Below, one piece after another: positions 21,301-30,200 of a stretch of DNA of 64,000 nt; position 1 is the first letter of the stretch, and every line of letters starts with the position of its first letter. The stretch covers positions 28,810 through 92,809 of the forward strand of contig JADYYK010000158.1 in NCBI GenBank assembly GCA_020853705.1, given 5' to 3'. Made by a program: the position numbers and the translations under genes. This DNA comes from Deltaproteobacteria bacterium. GTDB taxonomy: Bacteria > Myxococcota_A > Polyangia > Haliangiales > JADYYK01. The notes under the pieces are model-generated. The model was given only the letters and a program-made list of their open reading frames with translations. It was not told where the DNA came from and ran no database searches.

Positions 21301-22395
21301 ATGCGCGACTGCATCATCATCGGTGGTGGTGTGATGGGCTGCCTGGTCGGCCTGCGCCTGCGCCAGGCCGGGGTGGCCGTCAGCATCCTCGAGCGCGCGG
21401 TGCCTGGGGCCGAGGCCTCCAGCGCGGCGGCCGGGATCCTGTCGCCGCAGGCCGAGGCGCACCACCTGGGCGACGCCCTCGGGCTGGCCCTGGCCAGCCG
21501 CGAGCTGTACCCCGCGCTCGCCGCCGAGCTGCTCGAGCTGACCGGGGTCGACATCGGCTATCGCCGCTCGGGGGTGCTGCAGGTCGCGCTCGACGAGGCG
21601 GGGCAGCTGGCGCTGGGCGAGACCGCGGCCCGGCAGCGCGCCCTGGGCCTCGGCGTCGAGGCGCTGGACGGCACCGCCGCGCGCGAGCTGGAGCCGGGCC
21701 TGGCGGCCACGGTGCGCGCGGCGCTGCGCTTCCCGCATGACGGCCAGCTGGAGCCGCGCACGCTGACCCGGGCGCTGGCCATCGCGGCGCGGCGGGCCGG
21801 CTGCGAGATCCTGACCGGCCGACTGGTGCACCGGGTGCGCAGCGAGGCCGGCGCGGTCGCCGCCGTGGTCACCGACGAGGGCGAGCTGCCCTGTGCCCGC
21901 GTGGTGGTCGCGGCGGGCAGCTGGTCGGGCCTCATCGGCGGCCTGGAGGACGTCGGCATCGACACCACCACGGTGCGCCCGGCGCGCGGCCAGCTGTGCG
22001 AGCTCGACGCGCGCACGCCGCCGCTCTCGCATGTCGTGTTCGGCCCCGGCGGCTACCTGGTGCCGCGCCCCGATGGCCGCGTCATCTGTGGCTCGACGCT
22101 GGAGTTCGTCGGCTTCGACAAGGCGGTCACCGCGGGCGGCCTCAGCGCGGTGCTGCACAGCGCGCTGGCGCTGGCGCCGGGGCTGGCGACCGCGCCGGTG
22201 ACCGCGACCTGGTCGGGCCTCAGGCCGTGGGCGGCCGGGGGCCGCCTGCTGTGCGGGCCGACCGCGATCGCCGGGCTGTCGCTGGCGACCGGCCACTTCA
22301 GGAACGGGATCTTGCTGGCGCCGGTCAGCGCGGAGCTGGTGGTCGATCACGTGCTGGCGCGGCCGCCCCGTCACGTGCTGCCTGCGCCGAGCTGA
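21301..22395 (+). CDS. thiO: Glycine oxidase ThiO-type FAD oxidoreductase
   Basis: An FAD-dependent D-amino-acid-oxidase-fold enzyme. ThiO oxidises glycine to the imine used to build the thiazole of thiamine. The 364-residue protein has the dinucleotide-binding motif IIGGGVMGCLVGLRL at residues 6-20, SSAAAGILSPQAEAH, FPHDGQLEPRTLTRAL, VVVAAGSWSG and the C-terminal WSGLRPWAAGGRLLCGP / LATGHFRNGILLAP that cradles the flavin. No other thiamine gene is nearby, so the assignment rests on family features only; a related amine oxidase is possible. The 3' end overlaps the convergent TVP38 gene by 71 nt. Confidence 0.88.
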   Translation: MRDCIIIGGGVMGCLVGLRLRQAGVAVSILERAVPGAEASSAAAGILSPQAEAHHLGDALGLALASRELYPALAAELLELTGVDIGYRRSGVLQVALDEAGQLALGETAARQRALGLGVEALDGTAARELEPGLAATVRAALRFPHDGQLEPRTLTRALAIAARRAGCEILTGRLVHRVRSEAGAVAAVVTDEGELPCARVVVAAGSWSGLIGGLEDVGIDTTTVRPARGQLCELDARTPPLSHVVFGPGGYLVPRPDGRVICGSTLEFVGFDKAVTAGGLSAVLHSALALAPGLATAPVTATWSGLRPWAAGGRLLCGPTAIAGLSLATGHFRNGILLAPVSAELVVDHVLARPPRHVLPAPS

Positions 22396-23116
22396 GCGCG
22401 CGCTTGCCCAGCACCAGCATCACCACCACCACGACCACGGTGGACGCCACCGTGGCCCACATGACCCACGACTGCGCCAGCAGCCTGGCGCTGGCCAGCG
22501 AGGTCACCCCGGGCAGCAGCGCGCCGAGCTGCAGGAACGCGAAGGTGATCGGGATGAGGCCCACCACCGAGGCCAGCACATAGGTGCGCGCCGGGATGCG
22601 CGTGACCCCGAGCGCATAGTTGATGCCGCTGAAGGGCAGGGCAGGGGTCAGACGCAGCAGCGCCACCAGCCCGAAGCCCCCGGCGTCGGCCGCCGCCTCC
22701 AGCGCCGCCAGCTTGGGGTGGCCACGCAGCCGCCGCTGCACCGGTCCGCGCAGCACCGTGCGCGCCAGGGTGAAGCCGATGAAGCCCGACAGCGCGTCGA
22801 GCGGGAACACCAGCAGCGCGCCCCAGCCCAGGCCATACAGGAAGCCCGCGGCCACGCGCAGCACCCCGACGGGCACGAACACCAGCCCCGCGACCACATA
22901 GAACCCGGCAAAGATGGCGACCCCCGGCGTGCCCGCCGCCCGTACCCGCTCGACCAGCCGGACCACCCACGGCCCCACCGGCAGCCACCACGCCAGCGAC
23001 ACGATCCCGCCGACCAGCAGCAGCGCCACCAGCGCGCGCCCGAGCCGCCGCGCCGGCGTGACCTGCGCGGGCTGCGACGCTGCCTCCGCTGCCGTGGCCG
23101 ACTCGGGCTCGGTCAC
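22325..23116 (-). CDS. TVP38/TMEM64 (DedA-like) membrane protein
   Basis: A 263-residue integral membrane protein of the VTT/SNARE-associated family, some of whose members are lipid transporters or scramblases. After a polar N-terminus come hydrophobic spans near 30-50, 70-95 (VAIFAGFYVVAGLVFVPVGV), 100-120, 175-200 and 225-250. The conserved AAGFLYGLGWGALLVFPLDALSG, RLTPALPFSGINYALG and the following helix are the VTT domain core. The ATG overlaps the stop of the HadB-like gene by 4 nt (ATGA), so it is translationally coupled to a dehydratase pair and may act on the lipid they help to make. Its last 71 nt run antisense to thiO. Confidence 0.9.
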   Translation of the reverse strand: MTEPESATAAEAASQPAQVTPARRLGRALVALLLVGGIVSLAWWLPVGPWVVRLVERVRAAGTPGVAIFAGFYVVAGLVFVPVGVLRVAAGFLYGLGWGALLVFPLDALSGFIGFTLARTVLRGPVQRRLRGHPKLAALEAAADAGGFGLVALLRLTPALPFSGINYALGVTRIPARTYVLASVVGLIPITFAFLQLGALLPGVTSLASARLLAQSWVMWATVASTVVVVVVMLVLGKRALSSAQAARDGAAAPARDRPPAPR

Positions 23117-23547
23117 GCCGCGAGCTCTGCGCTACCCTCGCAGGTCACCTCGCCCGCCTGGTTCTTGCACCACAGGCTGACCTTGATCCGCCGCGCCGCG
23201 CTGGCGCCGTCGCCGACTGGCTCGATCGCCGTCACGGTGCCGCCGCAGGTGATGACGTCGCCCGGCCAGGTGATGGCCTTGAAGCGCACCTTGAGCTCCC
23301 TGACCGGCCCCGGCCCGCCGCACACGCGCGCGCACAGCTCGCCCAGGAAGGCCATCGACAGCATGCCGTGCGCGAACACGCTCTGATAGCCGGCCGCGGT
23401 GGCGAAGCCCTCCTCGACATGGATGCGGTTGAAGTCACCGCTGGCGCCGGCGTACTTGACCAGCTGGATGCGCTCGATGGGCGGCTTGACGAGCTCGGGC
23501 AGCGCGCTGCCGACCTGCAGCTCATGCAGCACCGGGGGCGTCCTCAT
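23113..23547 (-). CDS. MaoC-like dehydratase, HadB-type subunit
   Basis: A 144-residue hot-dog-fold protein of the MaoC family. The motif YAGASGDFNRIHVEEGFATAAGYQSVFAHGMLSMAF includes the hydratase-2 catalytic Asp and His (D and H of GDFNRIH), which the partner subunit lacks. With the gene just upstream, which resembles HadA, it should form a heterodimeric (3R)-hydroxyacyl-thioester dehydratase in a fatty-acid or polyketide cycle. The start is the ATG at 23547, which overlaps the upstream stop by 4 nt; longer readings lack coding character. Downstream it overlaps the TVP38 gene by 4 nt as well. Confidence 0.9.
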   Translation of the reverse strand: MRTPPVLHELQVGSALPELVKPPIERIQLVKYAGASGDFNRIHVEEGFATAAGYQSVFAHGMLSMAFLGELCARVCGGPGPVRELKVRFKAITWPGDVITCGGTVTAIEPVGDGASAARRIKVSLWCKNQAGEVTCEGSAELAA

Positions 23548-23984
23548 CGCTTGATCACCACGGTGGAGGTCGCGGTGTAGACCAGCGCGCCGCCGGCGTC
23601 GTGCCCGGTGGTCTCCATCACGATGAAGTCCATCACCCCCGACTTGCCCGCCTTCTCGTAGATCGCGGCGATGCGCTGCACCAGCGTGATGCGGTCGCCG
23701 GCCAGCAACGGGCGCGCGAAGCGATAGCTCTGCTCGGCGTGCAAAAGCTTCTTCCAGTCGATGTCGATACCTTCGCGCACGTCGTTGGGGCGCAGGCTGG
23801 TGGCGAAGGTGGGCGGCGCCGGGATGGCCGGATAGCCGGCGGCGCGCGCCGCGGCCTCGTCGCGGTAGATCGGGTCGGCATCGCCGATGGCCTCCGCAAA
23901 CCTGCGGATCTGCCCGCGCTCGACGTCGACCTCGAGCGGCGCGCTGGCCTTGCCGACGAACCTTGGATCGATGGGGGCAGCCAC
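23544..23984 (-). CDS. MaoC-N / FAS1-type dehydratase, HadA-like subunit
   Basis: A 146-residue single hot-dog protein. Features are the opening IDPRFVGKASAPLEVDVERG, the FAEAIGDADPIYRDEAAARAAGYPAIPAPPTF segment (where a catalytic His of active hydratases is replaced) and HAEQSYRFARPLLAGDRITLVQRIAAIYEK, typical of the substrate-binding HadA-like subunit. It begins at GTG 23984 and is the first gene of a three-gene operon with the HadB-like and TVP38 genes, all linked by 4-nt overlaps. It is divergent from the IPT lipoprotein gene. Whether it serves primary fatty-acid elongation or a secondary pathway is unknown. Confidence 0.88.
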   Translation of the reverse strand: MAAPIDPRFVGKASAPLEVDVERGQIRRFAEAIGDADPIYRDEAAARAAGYPAIPAPPTFATSLRPNDVREGIDIDWKKLLHAEQSYRFARPLLAGDRITLVQRIAAIYEKAGKSGVMDFIVMETTGHDAGGALVYTATSTVVIKR

Positions 23985-24057
23985 GGCCGACGATCACCCC
24001 CGGGTCCAAGAGTTGTCAAGCGGGCGTGGGGGCGGTAAAACCCAACCAGGAGGCCTC

Positions 24058-24477
24058 ATGATGCGGCGCGGTCCACTGGTTCTGGTGCTCGGCTTGGTGC
24101 TCACGGCGGTGCTCGGGGCTGGCTGCAAGAAGAAGGGCTTCAGCATCAGCCGGGTGGAGCCGAACCACGGCCCCTACACCGGTGAGCAGGAGGTCCGCAT
24201 CATCGGCTCCGGCTTCGACGCCAACTCCGGCGTCACGGTGTCGTTCGCCGGGCGCGCCGCCGGGATCGCCGAGATCAAGAACTCGGAGACCATCTCGGTC
24301 ACGCTGCCCATGGGCCAGCCCGGCAAGGTCGACGTCACGGTCGCCTTCGACGACGGCCGCACCCGCACCCTGCCGGGCGCCTTCGAGTACACCGACCCCA
24401 TGGAGGGTGGCGGCAACTGGGGCACCTACGGCGAGAAGGACAAGAAGCCGGCCTCGCCCGCGCCGTCGCCGAAATAG
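24058..24477 (+). CDS. Small IPT/TIG-domain lipoprotein
   Basis: A 139-residue exported lipoprotein. AGGAGG at 24048-24053 fixes the start at ATG 24058 or the adjacent ATG 24061. The N-terminus has a hydrophobic core and GAGC lipobox, followed by Lys residues. Residues about 28-115 form one IPT/TIG immunoglobulin-like domain (VEPNHGPYTGEQEVRIIGSGFD, VSFAGRAAGIAEI, DVTVAFDDGRTRTLPGAFEY). The tail is Gly- then Lys/Pro-rich. It probably stands on the outer or inner membrane as a binding or spacer protein; no catalytic residues are evident. Two hairpins follow its stop. Confidence 0.88.
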   Translation: MMRRGPLVLVLGLVLTAVLGAGCKKKGFSISRVEPNHGPYTGEQEVRIIGSGFDANSGVTVSFAGRAAGIAEIKNSETISVTLPMGQPGKVDVTVAFDDGRTRTLPGAFEYTDPMEGGGNWGTYGEKDKKPASPAPSPK

Positions 24478-24505
24478 GGGAGGCGGAACGGAACGGAACA
24501 GCACT

Positions 24506-24526
24506 CCTCGAAGGTTCGCTTCGAGG
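24506..24526 (+). terminator. Hairpin downstream of the IPT lipoprotein
   Basis: CCTCGAAG pairs with CTTCGAGG around a five-base loop, 29 nt after the stop codon. There is no following T tract, so it is a candidate for a Rho-assisted or weak terminator. Confidence 0.5.
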
Positions 24527-24540
24527 GGGCTGGAGCCGGA

Positions 24541-24581
24541 CAATTGTTCAGACTTCAGCTCAGCTGAAGTCTGAACAATTG
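24541..24581. terminator. Long perfect inverted repeat at convergent gene ends
   Basis: Arms 24541-24560 and 24562-24581 are exact reverse complements of 20 bp with a single central base. It lies between the plus-strand IPT gene and the minus-strand FHA gene and covers the last codons and stop of the latter. The arms are AT-richer than the surroundings. It can fold in RNA from either strand, so a bidirectional terminator is likely; no T tract is visible. Confidence 0.7.
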
Positions 24582-25958
24582 CTGCCCGAACTGCACCAGC
24601 GCGCCGTTCTCCAGCACGCGCTGCGAGCGCACCCGCATGAAGGTCCCGTTCGACGAGTGCAGATCGGTCAGGGTCACGCGGCCGCTGGCGAAGGCCAGGC
24701 GCGCATGCAGGCCCGACACATAGCCGTCGTCGGGGAAGTTGATGTCCCCGCGCTCGCGCCCCAGGGTGACGCCGTCGCCGCCGACCGGCCAGGCGTTGCC
24801 GTCGATCTCGCGCCCGATGACCAGCGAGATCCGCCCCCAGTAGCCGACGTTGGGCGAGCCCATGACCTCGGTGCCGTCGTCCAGTGGCGCGGCTGGCGGC
24901 AAGAGGTCGAAGCGCAGCAGCTCCTGGCCCAGGCGGAAGATGTCGCCCGACTCCAGCGGCTCCTCGTGCTGCATCTTGAAGTAGACGCCGTTCAGGCTCT
25001 TGAGATCGCGCACCACGCAGCCGGCCGCGTTGATCACGATCTCGGCATGGCGCGGCGACAGATAGCCGTCGTTCTCGAACAGCGGCCCCATGGCGCGGCC
25101 GATCACGTTCTCACCCTCGACCAGCGTCAGCGACGCGCCCTCGCTGCCGTCGGGGCGGATCAGCACGATCTTGCCGCGCGCCAGCGCCGCCGCGGCGGCC
25201 TGTGACGCCGACGGGGGCGGACCCGACACCGCGGGGGCGGGCTCGGGCGCCCGTGCCGCCGCGCCTGCGCCTGCCGTCGCGGGCGCCACCCGGCTGCCGC
25301 AGCTGCCGCAGAAGGCGAACTCCGCTGGCACTGGCGAGTGGCAGTTGGGGCACGGTCGCGTGCCCGCGGCCTCCGGCGCAGGCGCTGCGGCCACCGGCGC
25401 CGACGGCGCCACCGGCATGGCCACCGGCGAGGGCGCCAGCGGCGCGGCGGGACGCGGCACCGAGGGCACCGCGGCCGGCGTCGGACGCGAGGGCACCGGC
25501 ACCGGGGCCGGCGCGGGCGCGATCGGCCGCGACCCCGACATGCCCGCGGGCAGCCCACCGACCTTGGTCGGGAGCTGCTCGGGCTCGGGCGGGATGGGCG
25601 CCTTGAACAGCGGCGTCGCCGGGGCCGGCGCGGACACGTTATGGCTGGCCGCCACCGCGGGCTCGATGGCCCAGCCCGCGCTCAGCGAGCGCTCGCGATC
25701 GTCACGGCCCGGCATCGGCGCCGCCACCGCGGCCGGCGTCAGCGGCGGCGTCGGCGAGCGCGGCGCGGCGGGCAGCGGCAGCCCCAGGCTGCCCAGCCCA
25801 GGCGCGCCACCGAGGCCACCGGGCGCAGGCGCTGCGCCACCGGCGCTGGGCGCGCGTGCCGGCTGAGGTGCCGCCGCACCCTTGAGCTCGGCCCCGCAGC
25901 CCAGGCAGAAGGTGTAGTCCGCCTTGTTGTCTTTGCCGCACACCTTGCAGATCGTCAC
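24555..25958 (-). CDS. Zinc-ribbon protein with two FHA domains
   Basis: FHA domains bind phosphothreonine peptides, so this 467-residue protein is probably an adaptor in Ser/Thr-kinase signalling. In order it has an N-terminal zinc ribbon (CKVCGKDNKADYTFCLGCG), a long Pro/Ala linker, a second ribbon (CPNCHSPVPAEFAFCGSCG, about 225-245), and two FHA domains: NVIGRAMG..LSPRHAEIV..SLNGVYF and TLGRERGDINFPDDGYVSGLHARL..HSSNGTF. Each FHA keeps the Gly-Arg, Ser-x-x-His and Asn-Gly positions. The start is GTG 25958; translations beginning further upstream run into the neighbouring gene. It follows its paralogue by 43 nt in the same direction. The last codons lie within the 41-nt inverted repeat. 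Confidence 0.92.
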   Translation of the reverse strand: MTICKVCGKDNKADYTFCLGCGAELKGAAAPQPARAPSAGGAAPAPGGLGGAPGLGSLGLPLPAAPRSPTPPLTPAAVAAPMPGRDDRERSLSAGWAIEPAVAASHNVSAPAPATPLFKAPIPPEPEQLPTKVGGLPAGMSGSRPIAPAPAPVPVPSRPTPAAVPSVPRPAAPLAPSPVAMPVAPSAPVAAAPAPEAAGTRPCPNCHSPVPAEFAFCGSCGSRVAPATAGAGAAARAPEPAPAVSGPPPSASQAAAAALARGKIVLIRPDGSEGASLTLVEGENVIGRAMGPLFENDGYLSPRHAEIVINAAGCVVRDLKSLNGVYFKMQHEEPLESGDIFRLGQELLRFDLLPPAAPLDDGTEVMGSPNVGYWGRISLVIGREIDGNAWPVGGDGVTLGRERGDINFPDDGYVSGLHARLAFASGRVTLTDLHSSNGTFMRVRSQRVLENGALVQFGQQLFRLQLS

Positions 25959-26001
25959 GGGGTCCCTCGGAGTGGATTGCGTGGCAAGCCCGAGACCAGC
26001 A

Positions 26002-26988
26002 TCAGGTGATCTCCACCCGCAGCAGCTGCTGGCCCATGAAGACATAGTCACCGTGATCCAGCGGCGTCTCCTTGGTGACGCGCAGGAAGGTGCCGTTCTT
26101 CGAGCCATTGTCCGTCAACGTGATGGTGCCGATGCCGGCCTTCAGCGAGGCGTGACGCCCGCTGATGAAGGGATCGTCGGGGAAGTTGATGTCGTTGCCC
26201 TCGCGCCCCAGGGTCAGGGTGTCGGAGGGCGTCGAGTAGATCCGGCCGCGCTCGCCGCCGCGCAGGATCTGGACCAGGCGCAGCTTGACCGGGGTGCGCG
26301 GGCTGGCGAAGTAGTGCGTGCCCTCGGCGTCGGGCTGCACCCCGGCGTCCTCGTCGGGCGGGGCCTCGACCTGCATCAGCTGCTCGCCGACCAGGAAGCG
26401 GTCGCCGGGCTTGAGCGCCATCGGCGCGCGGATGCGCATGAACACGCCGTTGACGCTGCCCTCGTCGGTGACCACCAGCTTGCCGTCGCCATACAGGAAG
26501 TTGGCGTGGCGCGGCGACAGCAGCGGATCGTCGGGGAACAGGAGCTCGCCCTCGACGCGACCGGCGATGTGCTCGGTGCCGCCCAGCACATAGGTGCTGC
26601 CGTCGAGACCGTCGCCCTTGATGAGGATCAGCTTGGGTCGCGGCGCCTGCATGGCGCTGAAGAACTGCGTCTTGCGCTCACCATGGTGGGCGGCCGCCGC
26701 TGGTGCGTCCATGCGGGTGCCGCACGCGCCGCAGAACTTGAAATCCCCCGCGACGTCGGCGCCACAGTTGCCACACTTGCGCACGGCCGCCGCGGGGGCC
26801 GCCGCCAGCGCGGCCGAGGCCGCCATCGCCCCCGAGCCACCCGACCCCATCGGCGCAGGCGCCGCCGTCACCGGCCGCTGCTGCGACTTGGTCGCGCCCA
26901 GCGAGAGCGAGGTCCCGCAGCTGGCGCAGGTCACCGCCGTCATCGCATTGAAGAAGTCGCAGCTATCGCAGACCAGGCCGACGTCCAT
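26002..26988 (-). CDS. Paralogous zinc-ribbon protein with two FHA domains
   Basis: A 328-residue protein of the same plan as its downstream neighbour: N-terminal ribbon CDSCDFFNAMTAVTCASCG, second ribbon CGNCGADVAGDFKFCGACG, then FHA 1 (HIAGRVEGELLFPDDPLLSPRH..EGSVNGVF) and FHA 2 (TLGREGNDINFPDDPFISGRH..NGSKNGTF). The FPDD and SGxHA wording of FHA 2 is shared between the pair, so they arose by duplication. The linker is shorter than in the neighbour. ATG 26988 is chosen because it places the first ribbon at the N-terminus; no signal peptide is seen. The upstream region has nine-base direct repeats (27096-27149). It is likely first in a two-gene operon. Confidence 0.92.
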   Translation of the reverse strand: MDVGLVCDSCDFFNAMTAVTCASCGTSLSLGATKSQQRPVTAAPAPMGSGGSGAMAASAALAAAPAAAVRKCGNCGADVAGDFKFCGACGTRMDAPAAAAHHGERKTQFFSAMQAPRPKLILIKGDGLDGSTYVLGGTEHIAGRVEGELLFPDDPLLSPRHANFLYGDGKLVVTDEGSVNGVFMRIRAPMALKPGDRFLVGEQLMQVEAPPDEDAGVQPDAEGTHYFASPRTPVKLRLVQILRGGERGRIYSTPSDTLTLGREGNDINFPDDPFISGRHASLKAGIGTITLTDNGSKNGTFLRVTKETPLDHGDYVFMGQQLLRVEIT

Positions 26989-27095
26989 GTCGCGACATCC
27001 TATCGCCGAGCGTCCCGGAGGGTCAAGGAACCCCCTGAAAAAACTGGCCTCAGCCACCAGCCGCCAGCCGCCAGCAGCCGGAGCTGGCCACCTCC

Positions 27096-27149
27096 CCACA
27101 ATTGCCACAATCGCCACATGCCCCACATGCCTCACATGCCCCACCTCCT
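27096..27149. repeat. Six tandem 9-bp repeats upstream of the FHA genes
   Basis: Units read CCACAATTG, CCACAATCG, CCACATGCC, CCACATGCC, TCACATGCC, CCACCTCCT. Two are identical and the others differ in a few bases. They lie in the 214-nt gene-free stretch between the FHA operon and the TPR-HEAT gene, about 110 nt upstream of the FHA start. They could be binding sites in tandem; this is unproven. Confidence 0.7.
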
Positions 27150-27173
27150 GTCGGCCGATGGGCGAAGGCCGAC
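27150..27173 (-). terminator. Hairpin downstream of the TPR-HEAT gene
   Basis: GTCGGCC (27150-27156) pairs with GGCCGAC (27167-27173) across a 10-base loop, 29 nt past the stop of the TPR-HEAT gene on the minus strand. No T tract follows, so termination is only suggested. Confidence 0.4.
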
Positions 27174-27202
27174 CTCGACCGGGTCAGGCAGGGGCCTCCA
27201 GA

Positions 27203-30200
27203 TCAGCCCGGGTTCTTGAGCCTGGCCAGCGCCGCGCTGGCTGCCGCACGCACCTCGGGCACCTCGCCGGCCTCCGCGGCCGCCTTGCGCAGCGCGGCCA
27301 GCGCCGCCGGCCCCAGCTTGCCGACGCCACCCGGGGTCGCGCCGAGCTGTCCCAGCGCCTGCGCAGCGGCCTCGCGCACGAAGCCGCTGACGTCGCCCAG
27401 CGTGGTCACCAGCGGCGCCTCGGCCGCGGCGTCGCCCAGCTGGCCCAGCGTCTCGGCCGCGGCCACACGCAGCTGCCAGCGCGTCCCTCTCAGGGCCGCC
27501 GCCACCGCGGTGACCAGCAGCTTGCGGTCGGTCGCCGTGCCCAGCTTGCGCGCCGCCCGCGGCGCCGCCGCCAGCGCGGCCAGCTGCGCCGCGAGGTCGC
27601 GCTCGCCCAGCGCGCGAATGATGGCGTCACGCACCGTCGGCAGCCCCAGCTTGGCGCCCACCGACAGCGCCAGCCGGCGCACCTCGGCGTCACGGTGGCC
27701 GAGCAGCGGCTCCAGCGCGGGCCCCAGCTTGCCGCCCAGGTCGGCCAGCACCGCCAGCACGGCGTCACGTTGCCCACCGCCCAGCGCATCCAGATCCGCG
27801 GTCAGCGGCCCCAGCCCCAGGCCGTCTTCCCTGGAGTCGAGATCGCGCAGGACCCGCACCACCAGATCACGATGGCGCCCCAGCGCGTCCACCACCCCGG
27901 TGGCCAGGTCGCCCGCGGCACCGGCCAGCACGCCCGCGGTCACCGGCGTCACCGGCAGCGGCCCCTCGAGGCCGTTCATGAAGCCGCGGTAGTCGATCTT
28001 GCCGCCGATGACCTGCACGTCGCTGCGCCAGGCCGGCACCGCGCCGCGCGCCCCGGCCGCCCGCGCGATGGCCCAGGCCAGCGCCTCGCGCACCTGATCG
28101 CGCTTGGACACATAGGCGCGCAGTAGCTGCGGCAGCACGCGCCGATCACCCAGCTTGCCCAGCGCCCAGGCCGCCTTGCGCTGCGCCTGCTCGTTGCCCT
28201 CGGCCAGCAGCGCCCCCAGCACCTCGAGCGTCGGCGCCGAGGTGTCACCCAGCAGGCCCAGCGCGAAGCCACAGGCCGCCTGCACGTCGGCGCCGCGCTG
28301 CGCGTCCCGCGCCGCCGCCAGCACCGCCGGCAGCGCCTTCTTGTCACCCAGCGCGCCCAGCGACACGCAGGCGTACATGCGCACCTGCGGCCGCGGATCC
28401 ATGGTCAGCGCCTTGGTCAGCGGCGCGATGGCCTTGCTCGAGCGCGTCATGCCCAGCGCCCACGCCGCGGCCTCCTTGATGGCGCTCTCCTTGTCGCCGA
28501 GCAGCGTCGCCAGATCGGCCACCGTGCGCTCGTCGTCGACCCGGAGGCGGCCCGCCGCCACCAGCGCCTCCACGCGCAGCGCCATGTCGGGCGCCGCGTC
28601 CAGCACCACATAGCTGTCGGCCGGCACCTCGGGGCGCGGCTTGCCCGAGTCCATCACGAAGCGCACCAGCGCCGGCGCCGCGCTCTTGTTGCCCAGGTAG
28701 CCCAGCGTCGACACCGCGGTGCGGCGCTCGTTGTCGTCGCCGTCGGTGAGCGCCTCCAGCAAGGGCTTGAGGCCATGCTCGCCGATGCGCGCCAGCTCGG
28801 CGGTGGCCTCGGCGTCACCACCCGGTGCGCGCGCGCGCGCCACCAGGCGCGGCACCTGGCGCTCGATGGTGCGCACCAGCACCTTGCGATAGACCGCCTT
28901 CTGCGCGTACAGGAAGACCAGCGGCGCCAGATCACGCTCCAGCTCGCCCAGCGTGCCCAGGTACTCGGCCAGGTCGGTAGCGCGCTGCGCGGCGTCGAGC
29001 ACGACCTCCTCGTCGGGCGAGCGCTTGACCACGTCGCGGTACAGCGCCAGCGCCTCGGCCTCCATGCCGCCCTTGCGCAGGTACAGCCGCGCCAGCGCGA
29101 AGCCGACCTTGAAGGCGCGGTCGTTGATCTCCAGCGCGCGCTTGTAGGCCGCGATGGCGCGCTCGTAGTCGGAGCGATCCTCGTACAGCTTGCCCAGCTT
29201 CTCCTGCGCCTGGGCGTCGTTGGGTGACAGCTCGAGGGCCTGGTTGGCGTACTTCTCGGCCTCGTCGAAGCGATAGCGCTGCTGCTCGAGCTCCGCGATC
29301 TGCAGGTACAGCTCGCGGCGCCGGCTCGGGTTCAGCTCGGCCAGCTTGAGCAGGACGGTGATGGCCTCGTCGAGCATGCGCTGCTGCCGGTACACGCTGG
29401 CCAGGCTGGTCAGCACGTCGAACTCGTCGGGGCGCGCCTTGAGCATCTTGACCAGCACCGCGATGGCCTCCTTGGGCTGCGGCGGGCTGAGCTTGAGGTT
29501 GGCCTCGGCCAGGAAGAACCCGGCCTCCAGCGCCATGTCGTCGCTGCTCAGCGTCGGCACGTTGAAGCGCGCGCGAAACGCCTGCATCTTGCTGGCCAGC
29601 TTGCCCGAGCGCGCCAGCAGCGCGATGATCCGGGTGCGCGCCTCGCGCCTGAGCGGCTTGCCGCTGGCGTCGGTACCGGCCAGCGTCAGCACCTTCTCCC
29701 ACGAGGCCACCGCGTCGTCCTCGCGCCGCATGCGCTCGTACACGCCGGCCAGGCCGCGGTACAGCTGCGCGTCCTTGGGCTTGAGCGCGATGGCCTTCTC
29801 GAACATCTCCAGCGCCTCGGCCTCCATGCCGTGCTCGGCATAGACCTCGGCCAGCCGGGCCAGGCTCTCGGCGGTCTTCCTGGCCAGCAGGCGCTTCCAG
29901 ATCGCGATGGCCTTGGCCTTGTCGCCGCGCTGGTAGTGCTGCTCGCCGAGGTCGACCAGGTGGCCCTCGTCCTCGGGCTCGACGCGCACCAGCGCCTCGT
30001 ACTCCTTGAGCGCCTCGACCGGCTTGCCCCAGCGCGAGAACAGATCGGCCAGCGCGGCGTGCACGCCAGGGTCGCCCGCGAAGCGCGCGCGCATGGCCTG
30101 GGCCAGCGCCAGCGCCTCCTTGCGCTTGCCCAGCTTCCAGTAGCGCTCGGCCAGATCGAGCTGGAACTTGGGCTCGCCGGGCGCCACCTTGATGACCGCC

